The position numbers and the translations under genes are program-made. Source: a bacterium (GTDB taxonomy: Bacteria; Methylomirabilota; Methylomirabilia; Methylomirabilales; 2-02-FULL-66-22). Taken from it: 64,000 nucleotides of DNA. Positions 53,036-62,590 of this stretch are shown one piece after another. Under the pieces are notes generated by a model. That model made no database searches and was not told the origin of the DNA. It saw nothing but the letters and a program-made list of their open reading frames with translations. How positions within the stretch are numbered: the first letter of the stretch is position 1; each line of letters begins with the position of its first letter. Location of the stretch: assembly GCA_029580855.1 (NCBI GenBank), contig JAKPQH010000037.1:1-64000 (forward strand), read 5' to 3'.

Positions 53036-53039
<4 letters not shown>
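51876..53039 (+). CDS. NtrB-like membrane sensor histidine kinase
   Basis: 387 aa from a GTG at 51876 with GGGGAGG upstream. The N-terminal 110 residues hold about four membrane helices (AILVLTVVGVTVGHMIV, YYLPIALGGAWFGLWGGLGTAGLIILVYL, LEIPVFLGVGLLTGLIV) without a large periplasmic sensor. A coiled coil leads to the H-box [23 protein letters not shown]. The ATPase has the N-box ALLKQAFLNIMLNALEAMP, DTGTGIPEEYQGRVFDPFFTTK and GTGLGLAI. All catalytic boxes are intact. It overlaps the NtrC-like gene by ATGA and is its presumed partner. Confidence 0.93.
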
Positions 53040-54463
<1,424 letters not shown>

Positions 54464-54653
54464 GACCCCGAGCACGCGGTGAGAGCGCCGGCCCCCCTTG
54501 ACGGGCACGAGGCTGTGGTTCGTGGCGCCGTGGTGCAGGGGCAGGTTTCCCCCGCGCCGGTTCTGGTGCTATAGTGGGCCGCGGCGTGGCCGGCATGCGG
54601 TGATGCGGGCCGCGTACCGACTCAAAACCGACGACGCGACGAGGCTGGCCATC

Positions 54654-55481
54654 ATGAAGACACCGCCCCGGTCGACCACCCCCGAGAAGTCCGTGCTCTT
54701 CGCCGACAACGACCTGCTGCTGCTGGAAGCCGTGGGCGATTTTCTGCGGGCCAGCGGATTCCAGGTCCACCTCGCCCAGGACGGCCTGCAGGCGCTGGAG
54801 ATCTGCAGAAAGGAAAAGCCGGATTTCGTCATCCTGGACATCGTCATGCCCAGGATCGACGGCGCGCGGCTGTGCTGGTTCATTCGCCAAGATCCGAAGC
54901 TCAAGGACACGCCGATCATCGTGTTCTCTTCCCTGAGCGGTCAGGACTTCCGAAATTTTCCCCAACTCAGCGCCGACGCCTATGTGGCCAAGGGGCCGCT
55001 GCCGATCGCGTGCGAGCACATCATCCAGGCCATCCGGAAGATCGAGGGGGAGGGGCGGCAGTCCCAGACGGTGGACAGCGGGATCATCGGGTATAACCGC
55101 GTCCGCCCCCGGAAGATGATCCAGGAGATGCTCGACGATCGCCGTCACTTTCTCAACGTGCTTCGCAGCCTCGGGGCGGGCGTGCTGGAGCTGGACCCGA
55201 CAGGCCGGATCGCCATGGCGAATCCCGGCGCGTGCAAGATCCTCAAGGCGAAAGAGGTGCAGCTGGTCGGAGAACCCCTGGTATCGTTCATCTCGCCGCA
55301 AGACCGGAAGGCCCTGCAAGACCTCTTTGCGGAGTTGGCGGAGGCGACCGAGCCGCAGCGGTGTCGTATCCAGGCGCACCTTGGAGACGGCGCGTTCCCG
55401 CTACAGATCTGTGCGATCATGGAAGGCAAGGAGTGCGAGAGCATCCTGGTCATCATCGAGTCCGCCGACCAGGTTTCCTAA
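54654..55481 (+). CDS. Receiver-PAS response regulator without DNA-binding output
   Basis: 275 aa from the ATG at 54654 (GAGG upstream); an ATG at 54603 is possible. A TATAGT at 54570-54575 may be its -10. Receiver: VLFADNDLLLLEAVGDFL, phosphorylated Asp in VILDIVMPRIDGA, Ser/Thr at IVFSSLSGQ and Lys in AYVAKGPL. After a linker, residues 165-275 form a PAS domain (VLRSLGAGVLELDPTGRIAMANPGACKILKAKEVQLVGEPLVSFI). There is no HTH, enzyme or kinase domain, so the output must be protein contact. It lies between the NtrC-like gene and a CheY-like gene. Confidence 0.88.
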   Translation: MKTPPRSTTPEKSVLFADNDLLLLEAVGDFLRASGFQVHLAQDGLQALEICRKEKPDFVILDIVMPRIDGARLCWFIRQDPKLKDTPIIVFSSLSGQDFRNFPQLSADAYVAKGPLPIACEHIIQAIRKIEGEGRQSQTVDSGIIGYNRVRPRKMIQEMLDDRRHFLNVLRSLGAGVLELDPTGRIAMANPGACKILKAKEVQLVGEPLVSFISPQDRKALQDLFAELAEATEPQRCRIQAHLGDGAFPLQICAIMEGKECESILVIIESADQVS

Positions 55482-55522
55482 CGACCCGCCCGCCCGCGCG
55501 GGCGAGCGCCGGAGGCGTGGAA

Positions 55523-55921
55523 ATGGCCCGGGAAACGATTCTGGTGGCGGATGACGATCGGGTGGTCGTGGAGTTCCTGTCGCTGTGGCTCGAGGCGGAG
55601 GGGTTCTCGGTGGCGAGAGCCGCGGACGGCATGCAGGCCATCATGATGGTTCGCCGCGCGCCGCCCGCCGCTATCCTGCTCGACCTCGTGATGCCGGGCG
55701 GCACGGGTTTCGACGTGCTGACGCGGCTGCATTCGAACGCGGCGATGAAGGGCGTTCCGGTGATCGCCATGAGCGCCGGCGTCGATCCGGACCTGCCGGG
55801 CAAAGCGCTCCAGGCCGGCGCCGCGGCGTTTCTGTACAAGCCCTTGAAGCAGCAGGAACTCCTCGTGACGATTCGCGGCGTGCTGGCGAAGCGGGGAGGG
55901 CCGTCGCACGAAAACGTGTAG
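55523..55921 (+). CDS. CheY-like single-domain response regulator
   Basis: 132 aa from the ATG at 55523 with GGAGGCGTG upstream. One receiver domain: ILVADDDRVVVEFL (acidic pair), the phosphorylated Asp in ILLDLVMPGGTGF, the Ser in VIAMSAG, and the Lys in FLYKPLKQQE. It has no output domain. It is in the same plus-strand run as receiver-PAS (41 bp upstream) and Hpt (18 bp downstream), a layout that fits a phosphorelay. Confidence 0.93.
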   Translation: MARETILVADDDRVVVEFLSLWLEAEGFSVARAADGMQAIMMVRRAPPAAILLDLVMPGGTGFDVLTRLHSNAAMKGVPVIAMSAGVDPDLPGKALQAGAAAFLYKPLKQQELLVTIRGVLAKRGGPSHENV

Positions 55922-55939
55922 GGGTCAAGGAGGAGCGCG

Positions 55940-56323
55940 ATGTTGTCGGGTGCCGATTCCCACGGTGACGTGTCACCAGAGCCGGGCCCAACCCCCGGCC
56001 AGGACAGCCAGGGCCAGAACGCGGCGGCCCGCGTGTGGGCCCAGTTCCACGACGTGATCTTCGAGCGGCTGGCGGCCGTCGAAAAGGCCGCGACCGCGCT
56101 GCGGCGGGCGACGCTCACCCCCGAGGTGCGGCAGAAGGCCGTGCTGGAGGCGCACCGGTTGGCCGGGTCTCTGGGCATGTTCGGTCTGGAGGACGGGACG
56201 CACGCGGCGCGACAGATCGAGCATCTCCTCGGCGAGCAGGCGGTGCTGGCACCGGAAGCTCCCCACCGGCTCGTGGAATTGAGTGCGACGCTGCGTCGAA
56301 TCCTGGAGCAGGGGCCGGCCTGA
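55940..56323 (+). CDS. Histidine phosphotransfer (Hpt) protein
   Basis: 127 aa from an ATG with AGGAGGAG upstream. After a polar N-terminus of about 30 residues there is a helical domain with EAHRLAGSLGMFGLEDG, in which the His is the expected phosphorylated residue and the following small residues are typical of Hpt. It could carry phosphate between the CheY-like protein and a hybrid kinase elsewhere. No hybrid kinase is in the window, so the phosphodonor is unknown. Confidence 0.88.
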   Translation: MLSGADSHGDVSPEPGPTPGQDSQGQNAAARVWAQFHDVIFERLAAVEKAATALRRATLTPEVRQKAVLEAHRLAGSLGMFGLEDGTHAARQIEHLLGEQAVLAPEAPHRLVELSATLRRILEQGPA

Positions 56324-56361
56324 GCGGGTCCGCCCTGCGGGCGGCGGGAGCGCGCGGGAAC

Positions 56362-57636
56362 TCAGGGCATGAACGTGTGCGGCAGGAACGTCACCAGCTG
56401 GGGAATGAACGTGACAAAGGCCAGCGCGACGGTCATGGCCGCGACGAAGGACCACACGTACGGCCAGGCTTCATCGAGGGTGGTTTGGCCCACCTTGCAG
56501 GCGGCGATGAGATCCACGCCCACCGGTGGCGTGTTGGCCCCGATGGCCAGGTTGACGGTCACCATGACGCCGAAATGAATCGGGTCCATGCCCAGGTTGG
56601 TGACGAGGGGCATCAGGACGGGCACCACGATGATGATGATGGCGATGGTTTCCATGAAGGTGCCCAGGATGAGCAGCAGGACGTTGATCAGGATGAGGAG
56701 CGCGTAGTAGTTCTGCGTCAGGGAGAGGAAAAACCCGGCGATACGCTGGGGGATCTGCTCGGCAGCCAGCACCCAGCCGAATAAGGCCGCCGCCGAAATG
56801 ATAAACAGGATGATCCCCGTCGTGAGGGCCACGTTGAGAAAAATGGCCGGCAGTTGGCGTAGCGACAGGGTCCGGTAGACCCAGAGGCCGAGAATCAACG
56901 CATAGGCCGAGGCCACGGCCGCCGCCTCGGTGGCGGTGAAGACGCCGGTGATGATTCCACCGATGATGATGACCGGGGTCAGCAGGGACAGGAAGGCTTT
57001 TTTGAACGAGGCCGCGATCTTCCGGACCGAGAAGGGCTCGCCGGACGGCAGGTTCATCCGTTTGGCGTAGACCCAGGCCAGCGCCATCAGGCAGAACCCC
57101 GTAAACACCCCCGGAATGAACCCCCCCATGTAGAGCTTGCCGATCGAGGTGGCCGTCGTCACCCCTAGGACGATCATGACAATGGAGGGCGGGATCACCG
57201 TCCCCAGCGAGCCGGCGCAACCAAGCAGGCTGGCGGACAGCCCCTTCCGGTACCCCTGCCTGTCCATGGCGGGCAGCATGATCGAGCCGATGGCGGTGAC
57301 GTCGGCCACGCCGGAGCCGGAGATGGCTCCGAAAAACATGCAGGAGATCACCATCACCATGGCGAGGCCCCCTGCGATGCGGCCGACCAACGCATCGGCA
57401 AAGCCGATGATGCGCGGCGTGATCTCGGCTTCGGACATGACGAGGCCGGCCAGCAGGAAAAGCGGGATGGCCAGCAGGGGAAAGGAATCGATCCCCAGGG
57501 TCATCTGCTGGGCGATGACACCCAAGGACACGCTGCCGTAAAGCAGGATGTACGTCACGGCGGACAGGCCGATGGAGACCGAGATGGGGATGCCCAGCGC
57601 CACCGCCAGGAAGAAGCTGCCGACGAGGGCGACCAC
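56362..57636 (-). CDS. dctM: TRAP transporter large permease DctM
   Basis: 424 aa from a GTG at 57636, about twelve membrane helices. Conserved stretches are SFFLAVALGIPISVSIGL at the N-terminus, QQMTLGIDSFPLLAIPLFLLAGLVMSEAEITPRIIGFADALVGRIAGGLAMVMVISCMFFGAISGSGVADVTAIGSIMLPAM (DctM signature) and FGVMVTVNLAIGANTPPVGVDLIAACKVGQ. Ion-coupled uptake, partner of DctQ and DctP just upstream. It is the end of the operon and converges on the Hpt gene with a 38-bp gap. Confidence 0.96.
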   Translation of the reverse strand: MVALVGSFFLAVALGIPISVSIGLSAVTYILLYGSVSLGVIAQQMTLGIDSFPLLAIPLFLLAGLVMSEAEITPRIIGFADALVGRIAGGLAMVMVISCMFFGAISGSGVADVTAIGSIMLPAMDRQGYRKGLSASLLGCAGSLGTVIPPSIVMIVLGVTTATSIGKLYMGGFIPGVFTGFCLMALAWVYAKRMNLPSGEPFSVRKIAASFKKAFLSLLTPVIIIGGIITGVFTATEAAAVASAYALILGLWVYRTLSLRQLPAIFLNVALTTGIILFIISAAALFGWVLAAEQIPQRIAGFFLSLTQNYYALLILINVLLLILGTFMETIAIIIIVVPVLMPLVTNLGMDPIHFGVMVTVNLAIGANTPPVGVDLIAACKVGQTTLDEAWPYVWSFVAAMTVALAFVTFIPQLVTFLPHTFMP

Positions 57637-57643
57637 GTGTGTC

Positions 57644-58117
57644 CTACCCTTTCAACCGCCGAACGCCGTCGGCGATCTGCAGAACGAGGTAGAGGCTCAT
57701 GAGGGCCGCGCCCACCGGCAGCGCCGCGTACACCCACCCCATGGGGATCTGCAGGGCCGTGGAGCGATGGTGCGCGGTGACGCTGGTCACCAGGCCGCCG
57801 CTGTAGAACAGGATCCACAGGAAGATGAGAACGACCATGTCCGTCAGGATCTTGAGCACACGCCTGGCGCGCCCCGGGAGCGGCGTCAAGCACAAGGCGA
57901 TGTTGATGTGCGCATTCTGCCTCTGCGCCAGGGCCGCCGCCAGGAAACTCATCCAGATGAGAAGGTAGCGTGGCAGCTCCTCGGACCAGAAGAGGGGCTG
58001 GCGCAGGACGTAGCGGAACACCACCTGCAAGAACACCACGGCGAAGATGAGGCCGCTCAACACGACCAGCACCCACTCCACGCCCTGCGTCAGCCTGCGG
58101 ATGAAGATGGAATCCAC
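57644..58117 (-). CDS. dctQ: TRAP transporter small permease DctQ
   Basis: 157 aa from a GTG, four membrane helices. The second conserved region FRYVLRQPLFWSEELPRYLLIWMSFLAAALAQRQNAHINIAL is the DctQ signature. It lies 8 bp before dctM and 7 bp after dctP, so all three share one transcript. Confidence 0.93.
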   Translation of the reverse strand: MDSIFIRRLTQGVEWVLVVLSGLIFAVVFLQVVFRYVLRQPLFWSEELPRYLLIWMSFLAAALAQRQNAHINIALCLTPLPGRARRVLKILTDMVVLIFLWILFYSGGLVTSVTAHHRSTALQIPMGWVYAALPVGAALMSLYLVLQIADGVRRLKG

Positions 58118-58124
58118 GGCGGCT

Positions 58125-59096
58125 CTACTTGCGTGCCTTCTCGATCAGGTCGAAGTACTCCTTTCCGAAGACGTCCTCGTACTGCTTCCACACCGGCTCG
58201 ACCGCCTTTACGAAGAGGGCGTTGTTGGGAGTGTTGACCTGCATCCCCTTGGCCTTGAGTTTCGCCAGGAAGTCGTCGCTCGACTCCTGCACCATCTTCC
58301 GCTGCTTGTCGCGCCACGCGAAGGCGGCTTTCTGGACGACCTGCTGGTCGGCCGGGCTGATCTTGTCCCAGACCCCCTTGGCCATCACCAGCGTGGCGGA
58401 GGACCAGACGTGGTTCGTGAGCGACAGGTACTTCTGCACCTCGAAGAAGTTGCTGGAGAAGATGATGGCCAGCGGGTTCTCCTGCCCGTCCACCGCGCCC
58501 TGTTGCAGCGCGGAGTACAGCTCGGCAAACGCCATCGGAACGGGGAGGGCGCCCAGGGCCTTGAAGGTGTCCAGCCGGATCTTGTCCGGCGTGACCCGGA
58601 TCTTCAATCCCTTGAGATCATCAGGAACCGCAATGGCGCGCTTGCTGTTGGTCATGTTGCGGAAGCCGTTCTCCCACCAGGCCAGGCCTTTCACACCCTT
58701 CTTTTCCAGCAGCCCGAACAGCCGCGTGCCCGCCTCGCCGTCGAAGACGCGGTAGGCGTGCTGGTGGTCGCTGAAGGCGTACGGCAATCCCTCCAGCCCC
58801 AGCTTCGGCTCGATGTTCTGGAACGAGGCGCCGCCGATCAGGCCCATCTCCACCGTGCCAAGCTGCAGCCCCTCGATCATGGCCGTCTCGGTTCCCAGCT
58901 GGGAATTCGGGAACACCTTGACCTCGACCCGTCCCTGCGTTGCCGCCTTGACCTCGTCGGCGAAGCCCGTGGCGGCGACGTGCCAGTTGTGCGCCGGCGG
59001 CAGCACGTGGCCCAGTTTCAGCGTGGCCGCCTGGCCCGGGACGGCCGCGAAGACGACCAGGGCCACCAGCACGAGCGAACCTCTCACGACTCTCAT
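58125..59096 (-). CDS. dctP: TRAP transporter substrate-binding protein DctP
   Basis: 323 aa with a signal peptide ending VPGQAA-TLKLGHVLPPAHNWHVAATGFADEV. The middle has GLKIRVTPDKIRLDTFKALGALPVPMAFAELYSALQQGAVDGQENPLAII, the DctP signature containing the conserved arginine that binds a carboxylate. An AAGGAGG stands 7 nt before the ATG. The likely ligand is an organic acid, by family. It is preceded at 25 bp by the DapL-like aminotransferase gene, in the same operon. Confidence 0.95.
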   Translation of the reverse strand: MRVVRGSLVLVALVVFAAVPGQAATLKLGHVLPPAHNWHVAATGFADEVKAATQGRVEVKVFPNSQLGTETAMIEGLQLGTVEMGLIGGASFQNIEPKLGLEGLPYAFSDHQHAYRVFDGEAGTRLFGLLEKKGVKGLAWWENGFRNMTNSKRAIAVPDDLKGLKIRVTPDKIRLDTFKALGALPVPMAFAELYSALQQGAVDGQENPLAIIFSSNFFEVQKYLSLTNHVWSSATLVMAKGVWDKISPADQQVVQKAAFAWRDKQRKMVQESSDDFLAKLKAKGMQVNTPNNALFVKAVEPVWKQYEDVFGKEYFDLIEKARK

Positions 59097-59121
59097 GTGC
59101 GTTCCTCCTTGTGTGCGCCCA

Positions 59122-60294
59122 TCATACGGTGATGCGACGGATGCGCTCGATGGCTTCCGCGAGCCGGGTCTCGTCCACGGTCAATGCCGCACGGAAGTAG
59201 CCCTCCCCGTGCGGGCCGAACCCCGCGCCCGGCGTCACGACGACGCCGGCGTCATCCAGGAGACGTTTGGCGAAGCGGGCCGACGGCTCGCCGCCCGGGA
59301 TGCCGCCCCAGACGTAGAACGTCGCCGTGGGTATTTGCACCCGATAGCCGAGGCGGGCAAGTCCGCCCGCGAAGAGGTCCCGGCGTCGCTGAAAGTGCCG
59401 GCGCATCGTATCGAGGAGCGACTGATCCCCCGTGAGCGCCGCCACGCCGGCCTGCTGCACCACCGGAAAGATGCCGGTCTCGTAGTTCGACTTCACGTCG
59501 CCCAGCGCGGCGATGACACCCGCGTGGCCGACGGCCACCCCGATCCGCCACCCGGTCATCAGGTAGGTTTTGGAGAGCGAGTGAAACTCGATCCCGATCT
59601 CCGTCGCGTCTTTCGCCTGGAGAAAACTCGGCGGCCGGATGCCGTCGAAGTAGACCTCCGAGTACGCGTTGTCGTGACAGATGATGATACCGTGCCGCAG
59701 GCCGAAGGCCGCCACCGCGTCGAACAGCGCCAGATCCGCGGACGCCGTGGTAGGATTGCTCGGATAATTGATGTGCATCAGCTTGACGCGGGAGAGGTCG
59801 TGCCGTTCCAGTTCGCCAAGGTCGGGAAGCCACCCCGTCTCGGCGCGCAGGGGATAGTAACGCGGTGTCCCGCCCGCCAGGATCGTTCCTCCCTGGTACG
59901 TGGGGTAGCCGGGATCGGGGAGGAGGACTTCGTCGCCCGGCTCCACGAAGGCCAGATGAACGTGGCCGATGCCTTCCTTGGAGCCGATGAGCGGCAGGAC
60001 CTCGGTGTCGGGATCGAGGACGACGCCAAACCGGTCTCGGTACCAGTCGGCGAAGGCACGGCGGAGCGTGGCAAAACCGCGATACGACGAGTAGTGGTGG
60101 TTCGCGGCGTTCTCCAGAGCCGCGTGGGTCGCGGCCAGGATGTGGGGCGGGGTGGAAAAGTCGGGGTCCCCGACCCCCAGGTCGATCACGTCCACTCCCC
60201 GGGCGACCGCCTGATCTTTCAGGCGAACCACCTCGTCCATGAGATAGAGGGGGAGGTCTGTCATCCGTTTGGCCTTGCGGGCTGCGGCATCCAT
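59122..60294 (-). CDS. Class I aminotransferase, LL-diaminopimelate aminotransferase-like
   Basis: 390 aa. The PLP lysine is in HSLSKTYLMTGWRIG, with the substrate Arg near the C-terminus (YFRAALTVDETRL). Further segments are DVIDLGVGDPDFSTPPHIL, YSSYRGFATLRRAFADWY, and INYPSNPTTASADLALFD. This resembles the DapL2 group that makes LL-diaminopimelate directly from tetrahydrodipicolinate, but related aminotransferases look similar. The start could be M1 or M11. It is first in the operon with dctPQM, with a promoter at 60346-60374, so it may instead act on the imported organic acid or its amino derivative. Confidence 0.88.
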   Translation of the reverse strand: MDAAARKAKRMTDLPLYLMDEVVRLKDQAVARGVDVIDLGVGDPDFSTPPHILAATHAALENAANHHYSSYRGFATLRRAFADWYRDRFGVVLDPDTEVLPLIGSKEGIGHVHLAFVEPGDEVLLPDPGYPTYQGGTILAGGTPRYYPLRAETGWLPDLGELERHDLSRVKLMHINYPSNPTTASADLALFDAVAAFGLRHGIIICHDNAYSEVYFDGIRPPSFLQAKDATEIGIEFHSLSKTYLMTGWRIGVAVGHAGVIAALGDVKSNYETGIFPVVQQAGVAALTGDQSLLDTMRRHFQRRRDLFAGGLARLGYRVQIPTATFYVWGGIPGGEPSARFAKRLLDDAGVVVTPGAGFGPHGEGYFRAALTVDETRLAEAIERIRRITV

Positions 60295-60345
60295 CGGCGG
60301 TGATCCGTTATCACGTGTGCGGTTTTAGCATTGCGGAACCGGCGA

Positions 60346-60374
60346 ATCATCACGGAATCCCCGATTTTTGTCAA
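60346..60374 (-). promoter_or_regulatory. Promoter for the aminotransferase-TRAP operon
   Basis: The minus strand reads TTGACA, 17 nt, GATGAT, about 50 nt upstream of the ATG at 60294. All four operon genes lie downstream without gaps over 30 bp. Confidence 0.6.
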
Positions 60375-60419
60375 GAATTAGCGACACGCCGCGGTGCCGC
60401 GGCATGGGCGCGGTTGGAA

Positions 60420-60897
60420 GTGGCGAGGAAACTCGCCCTGGCGGTGATTCGGGAACCTGGGCCTTGTGGCGGTTGGCGCCGGATGGAGAACTGCCGGCAC
60501 GGACGACGGTGGGACCGTTTTGGTTGATCATGCGGACGCCGGAAGAGCTTTCGATCGTCACGGCGAAGGGGTGCGTCCCGGCCGGCGTACACGCGGCAGG
60601 CGCATGGCGCGCGCTGAAGATGGCAGGTCCGATCCCACAGTCCGCGGTGGGAGTGCTGGCGTCGGTTGCAGAGGCGCGTGCTCGGGCGCGAATCGACCTT
60701 TTCGCGATCTCCACCTTCGACACGGATTGCACCCTCGTGGCTCCGACCCCGTGGAGGACGCGCGCCTCGTCTTGTCCCAGGTAGACCACGTCGCCCATCG
60801 AGACCGACCCGGCAAGCCGGTCACCGCAGAGACGCCACCAGGAGCCACTAAGACCCGCAGCGTCGGGACCCGGTCCATGCTCCGACGGTTCTCCTGA
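60420..60897 (+). pseudogene. ACT-domain (CASTOR-like) protein with two frameshifts
   Basis: Family pattern is readable in three frames in order. The start is in one frame (ARKLALAVIREP from a GTG at 60420). The second frame then continues WALWRLAPDGELPA, GPFWLIMRTPEELSIV, VPAGVHAAGAWRALKMAGPIPQ and LFAISTFDTDCTLV, which is diagnostic of the ACT_7/CASTOR-like family. The third frame gives SDPVEDARLVLSQVDHV from near 60745. A frameshift near 60455 and a one-base loss near 60740 explain it. Intact members bind amino acids; this copy cannot make the full protein. Confidence 0.75.
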
Positions 60898-61112
60898 GGC
60901 GGCGGCGTCCGCCGTCGTCCTGCCGCTCGGCATCCCGGCAACCGTGTTTCTGGCGTCCCGGCGGTTCAAGATCTTCCTGGTTCGCGTCCCGGAGAATCCG
61001 GCAAGAATTCCGGCGAAACGGGCACGCGGACTGACGCGACGCGAGCGACATGTTTTTCGTCTGCCAGGCGAACCGTGGGGCCTGGAACCCCTCGAGTGAC
61101 GGGAATCTGAGG

Positions 61113-61506
61113 ATGGACATCACGCGAACCGGCTCCCAGCTTTCCGGCAACGGACCCGCCGAGTGGTGTACCGGCACGGTCCGCATCGCCCCCCTGTTAC
61201 AGCCAAAGGCGCCGGTCCCCGTGTCGGGCGCCGGCCTCACGTTCGAGCCCGGCGCGCGGACCGCCCGGCACACCTGCTCTCTGGGCCAGCCTCCGATCGC
61301 GACCGCGGGCTGCGGCTGAGTCCAGCGCGCGGGCGGTCCGTTCGAGCAAATACGACCGGGGGCGTGGTCCGGTTTCCGCCGGGGGAGAAGCGCCGACACG
61401 GCGCCACGGCCACACCGGCCATGACGCACATCGCCATTCAAAAACAACAGGACGGCAAGACTGTCGCCTGGCCGGAGGAGGCGCGCGGCGAGCACTACCA
61501 GCCTGA
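61113..61506 (+). pseudogene. Cupin-domain protein, disrupted by a nonsense codon and a frameshift
   Basis: The ATG at 61113 starts MDITRTGSQLSGNGPAEWCTGTVRI...GLTFEPGARTARHTCSLGQPPIATAGCG, then a TGA (61318-61320) replaces an expected Arg codon. The same frame continues VQRAGGPFEQIRPG, and after a shift near 61367 a second frame gives FPPGEKRRHGATATPAMTHIAIQ and DGKTVAWPEEARGEHYQ. That order is the small cupin family annotated near (R)-mandelonitrile lyase. The metal site is lost: the expected WHTHPLGQ reads RHTCSLGQ. Ends just before the repeat vestige at 61523-61536. Confidence 0.8.
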
Positions 61507-61522
61507 TTCAGGGGCGAGGCGG

Positions 61523-61536
61523 TCAGCGGTCAGCTT
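61523..61536. repeat. Two-unit vestige of the TCAGCNN array
   Basis: TCAGCGG and TCAGCTT in direct succession, the same 7-bp unit as 25209-25280, about 20 bp beyond the cupin pseudogene. No opposing arm was seen. Confidence 0.4.
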
Positions 61537-61663
61537 TGAGCCACCGACCAGGACACGTCGCGGCCCGGCGTCATCCGTCTTTGCCTACAAGGCGCCGTCT
61601 CCACCTTGACACCGGCCCATGGATCCTTCACAAAATGGTCAAACTCTCCGGGGAGGGAAAACC

Positions 61664-62590
61664 ATGCCGCACGAACATTCGAGGCCGACACGACGCGATT
61701 TTCTCAAGACGGCTTCGACTGGCCTGGCCGCGGGTCTTGTCGGTCGATCGCTGCCCCTCCATGCCGCGCCGCACCCCGACCTCGCCGTCGTCTCGGGCGA
61801 TCCCGCGGCCGCCGCGCGAAGGGCTGTCGAGGCCTTGGGCGGCATGTCCCGCTTCGTCCAGACAGGCGATCGCGTCGTCCTCAAGCCCAACATGTCCTTT
61901 GCCAGCGGCCCGGAGCGTGCCTCGAACACGCACCCCGCCGTGGTCTACGCCGTGGCCGAGATGTGTCTCGCGGCGGGGGCGAAGCAGGTCATGATCGTGG
62001 ACAACCCTCTCCAGACTGCCGAGCTTTGCCTGCGGCGTGCGGGTGTCGCCGACGCGTGCAAAGGGCTCAAGAACACGTATGTCCAGATGTTCACCGACCG
62101 CAAGTTCTACCGGGAGATCAAGGTCCCGCAGGGAAAGGTCCTGGACCGGGTGGAGGTCATCAAGGAGGTGCTCGATAGCCAGGTGCTGATCTGCCTGCCG
62201 CAGGCCAAGTCCCACTCGAACACCGGGATCAGCATGGGGATCAAGGGGCTAATGGGGCTGATCTGGGATCGCGGGAGCTTCCACGGCCGGTACAACATCA
62301 ACGAGGCCCTGGCCGATCTGGCCACCGCGATTCGACCCCGGCTCACGATCCTGGACGCGACGCGCGCGCTGACCACCGGCGGTCCCGGCGGGCCCGGCGA
62401 AGTCGTCACGCCGAACCTCATCATCGCCGGGACGGATCCCGTGGCGGTGGACTCCTTCGGGGTCGGTGTCGCCCCTTGGTATGGCCAGAAGTTCCAGGGC
62501 CGCCAGGTGGAGCACCTGCTCGCGGCCAGTCAACACGGGCTGGGAAAGATCGACGTGGAGTCATTGAGCGTCCTGAGGGCTACTGCATGA
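61664..62590 (+). CDS. DUF362-domain protein with Tat signal
   Basis: 308 aa from the ATG at 61664 (GGGGAGG upstream). The N-terminus is PTRRDFLKTASTGLAAGLVGRSLPLHAA, a twin-arginine signal (RRDFLK), so the folded protein, probably with a cofactor, is exported. DUF362 features follow: RVVLKPNMSFAS, the PAVVYAVAEMCLAAGAKQVMIVDNP region, LPQAKSHSNTGISMGIKGLMGLI and GTDPVAVDSFGVGVAPW. It overlaps the polyferredoxin gene by ATGA, so the two probably form one exported redox or assembly complex. The substrate is unknown. Confidence 0.88.
   Translation: MPHEHSRPTRRDFLKTASTGLAAGLVGRSLPLHAAPHPDLAVVSGDPAAAARRAVEALGGMSRFVQTGDRVVLKPNMSFASGPERASNTHPAVVYAVAEMCLAAGAKQVMIVDNPLQTAELCLRRAGVADACKGLKNTYVQMFTDRKFYREIKVPQGKVLDRVEVIKEVLDSQVLICLPQAKSHSNTGISMGIKGLMGLIWDRGSFHGRYNINEALADLATAIRPRLTILDATRALTTGGPGGPGEVVTPNLIIAGTDPVAVDSFGVGVAPWYGQKFQGRQVEHLLAASQHGLGKIDVESLSVLRATA

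Noticed and set aside
56330-56344. Terminator between the Hpt gene and dctM
   Set aside because: The inverted repeat is only 6 bp around 3 nt and has no U-run, too weak in DNA of this GC.
61600-61640. Promoter for the DUF362 gene
   Set aside because: TTGACA is present at 61606 but no acceptable -10 lies 16-18 nt downstream.
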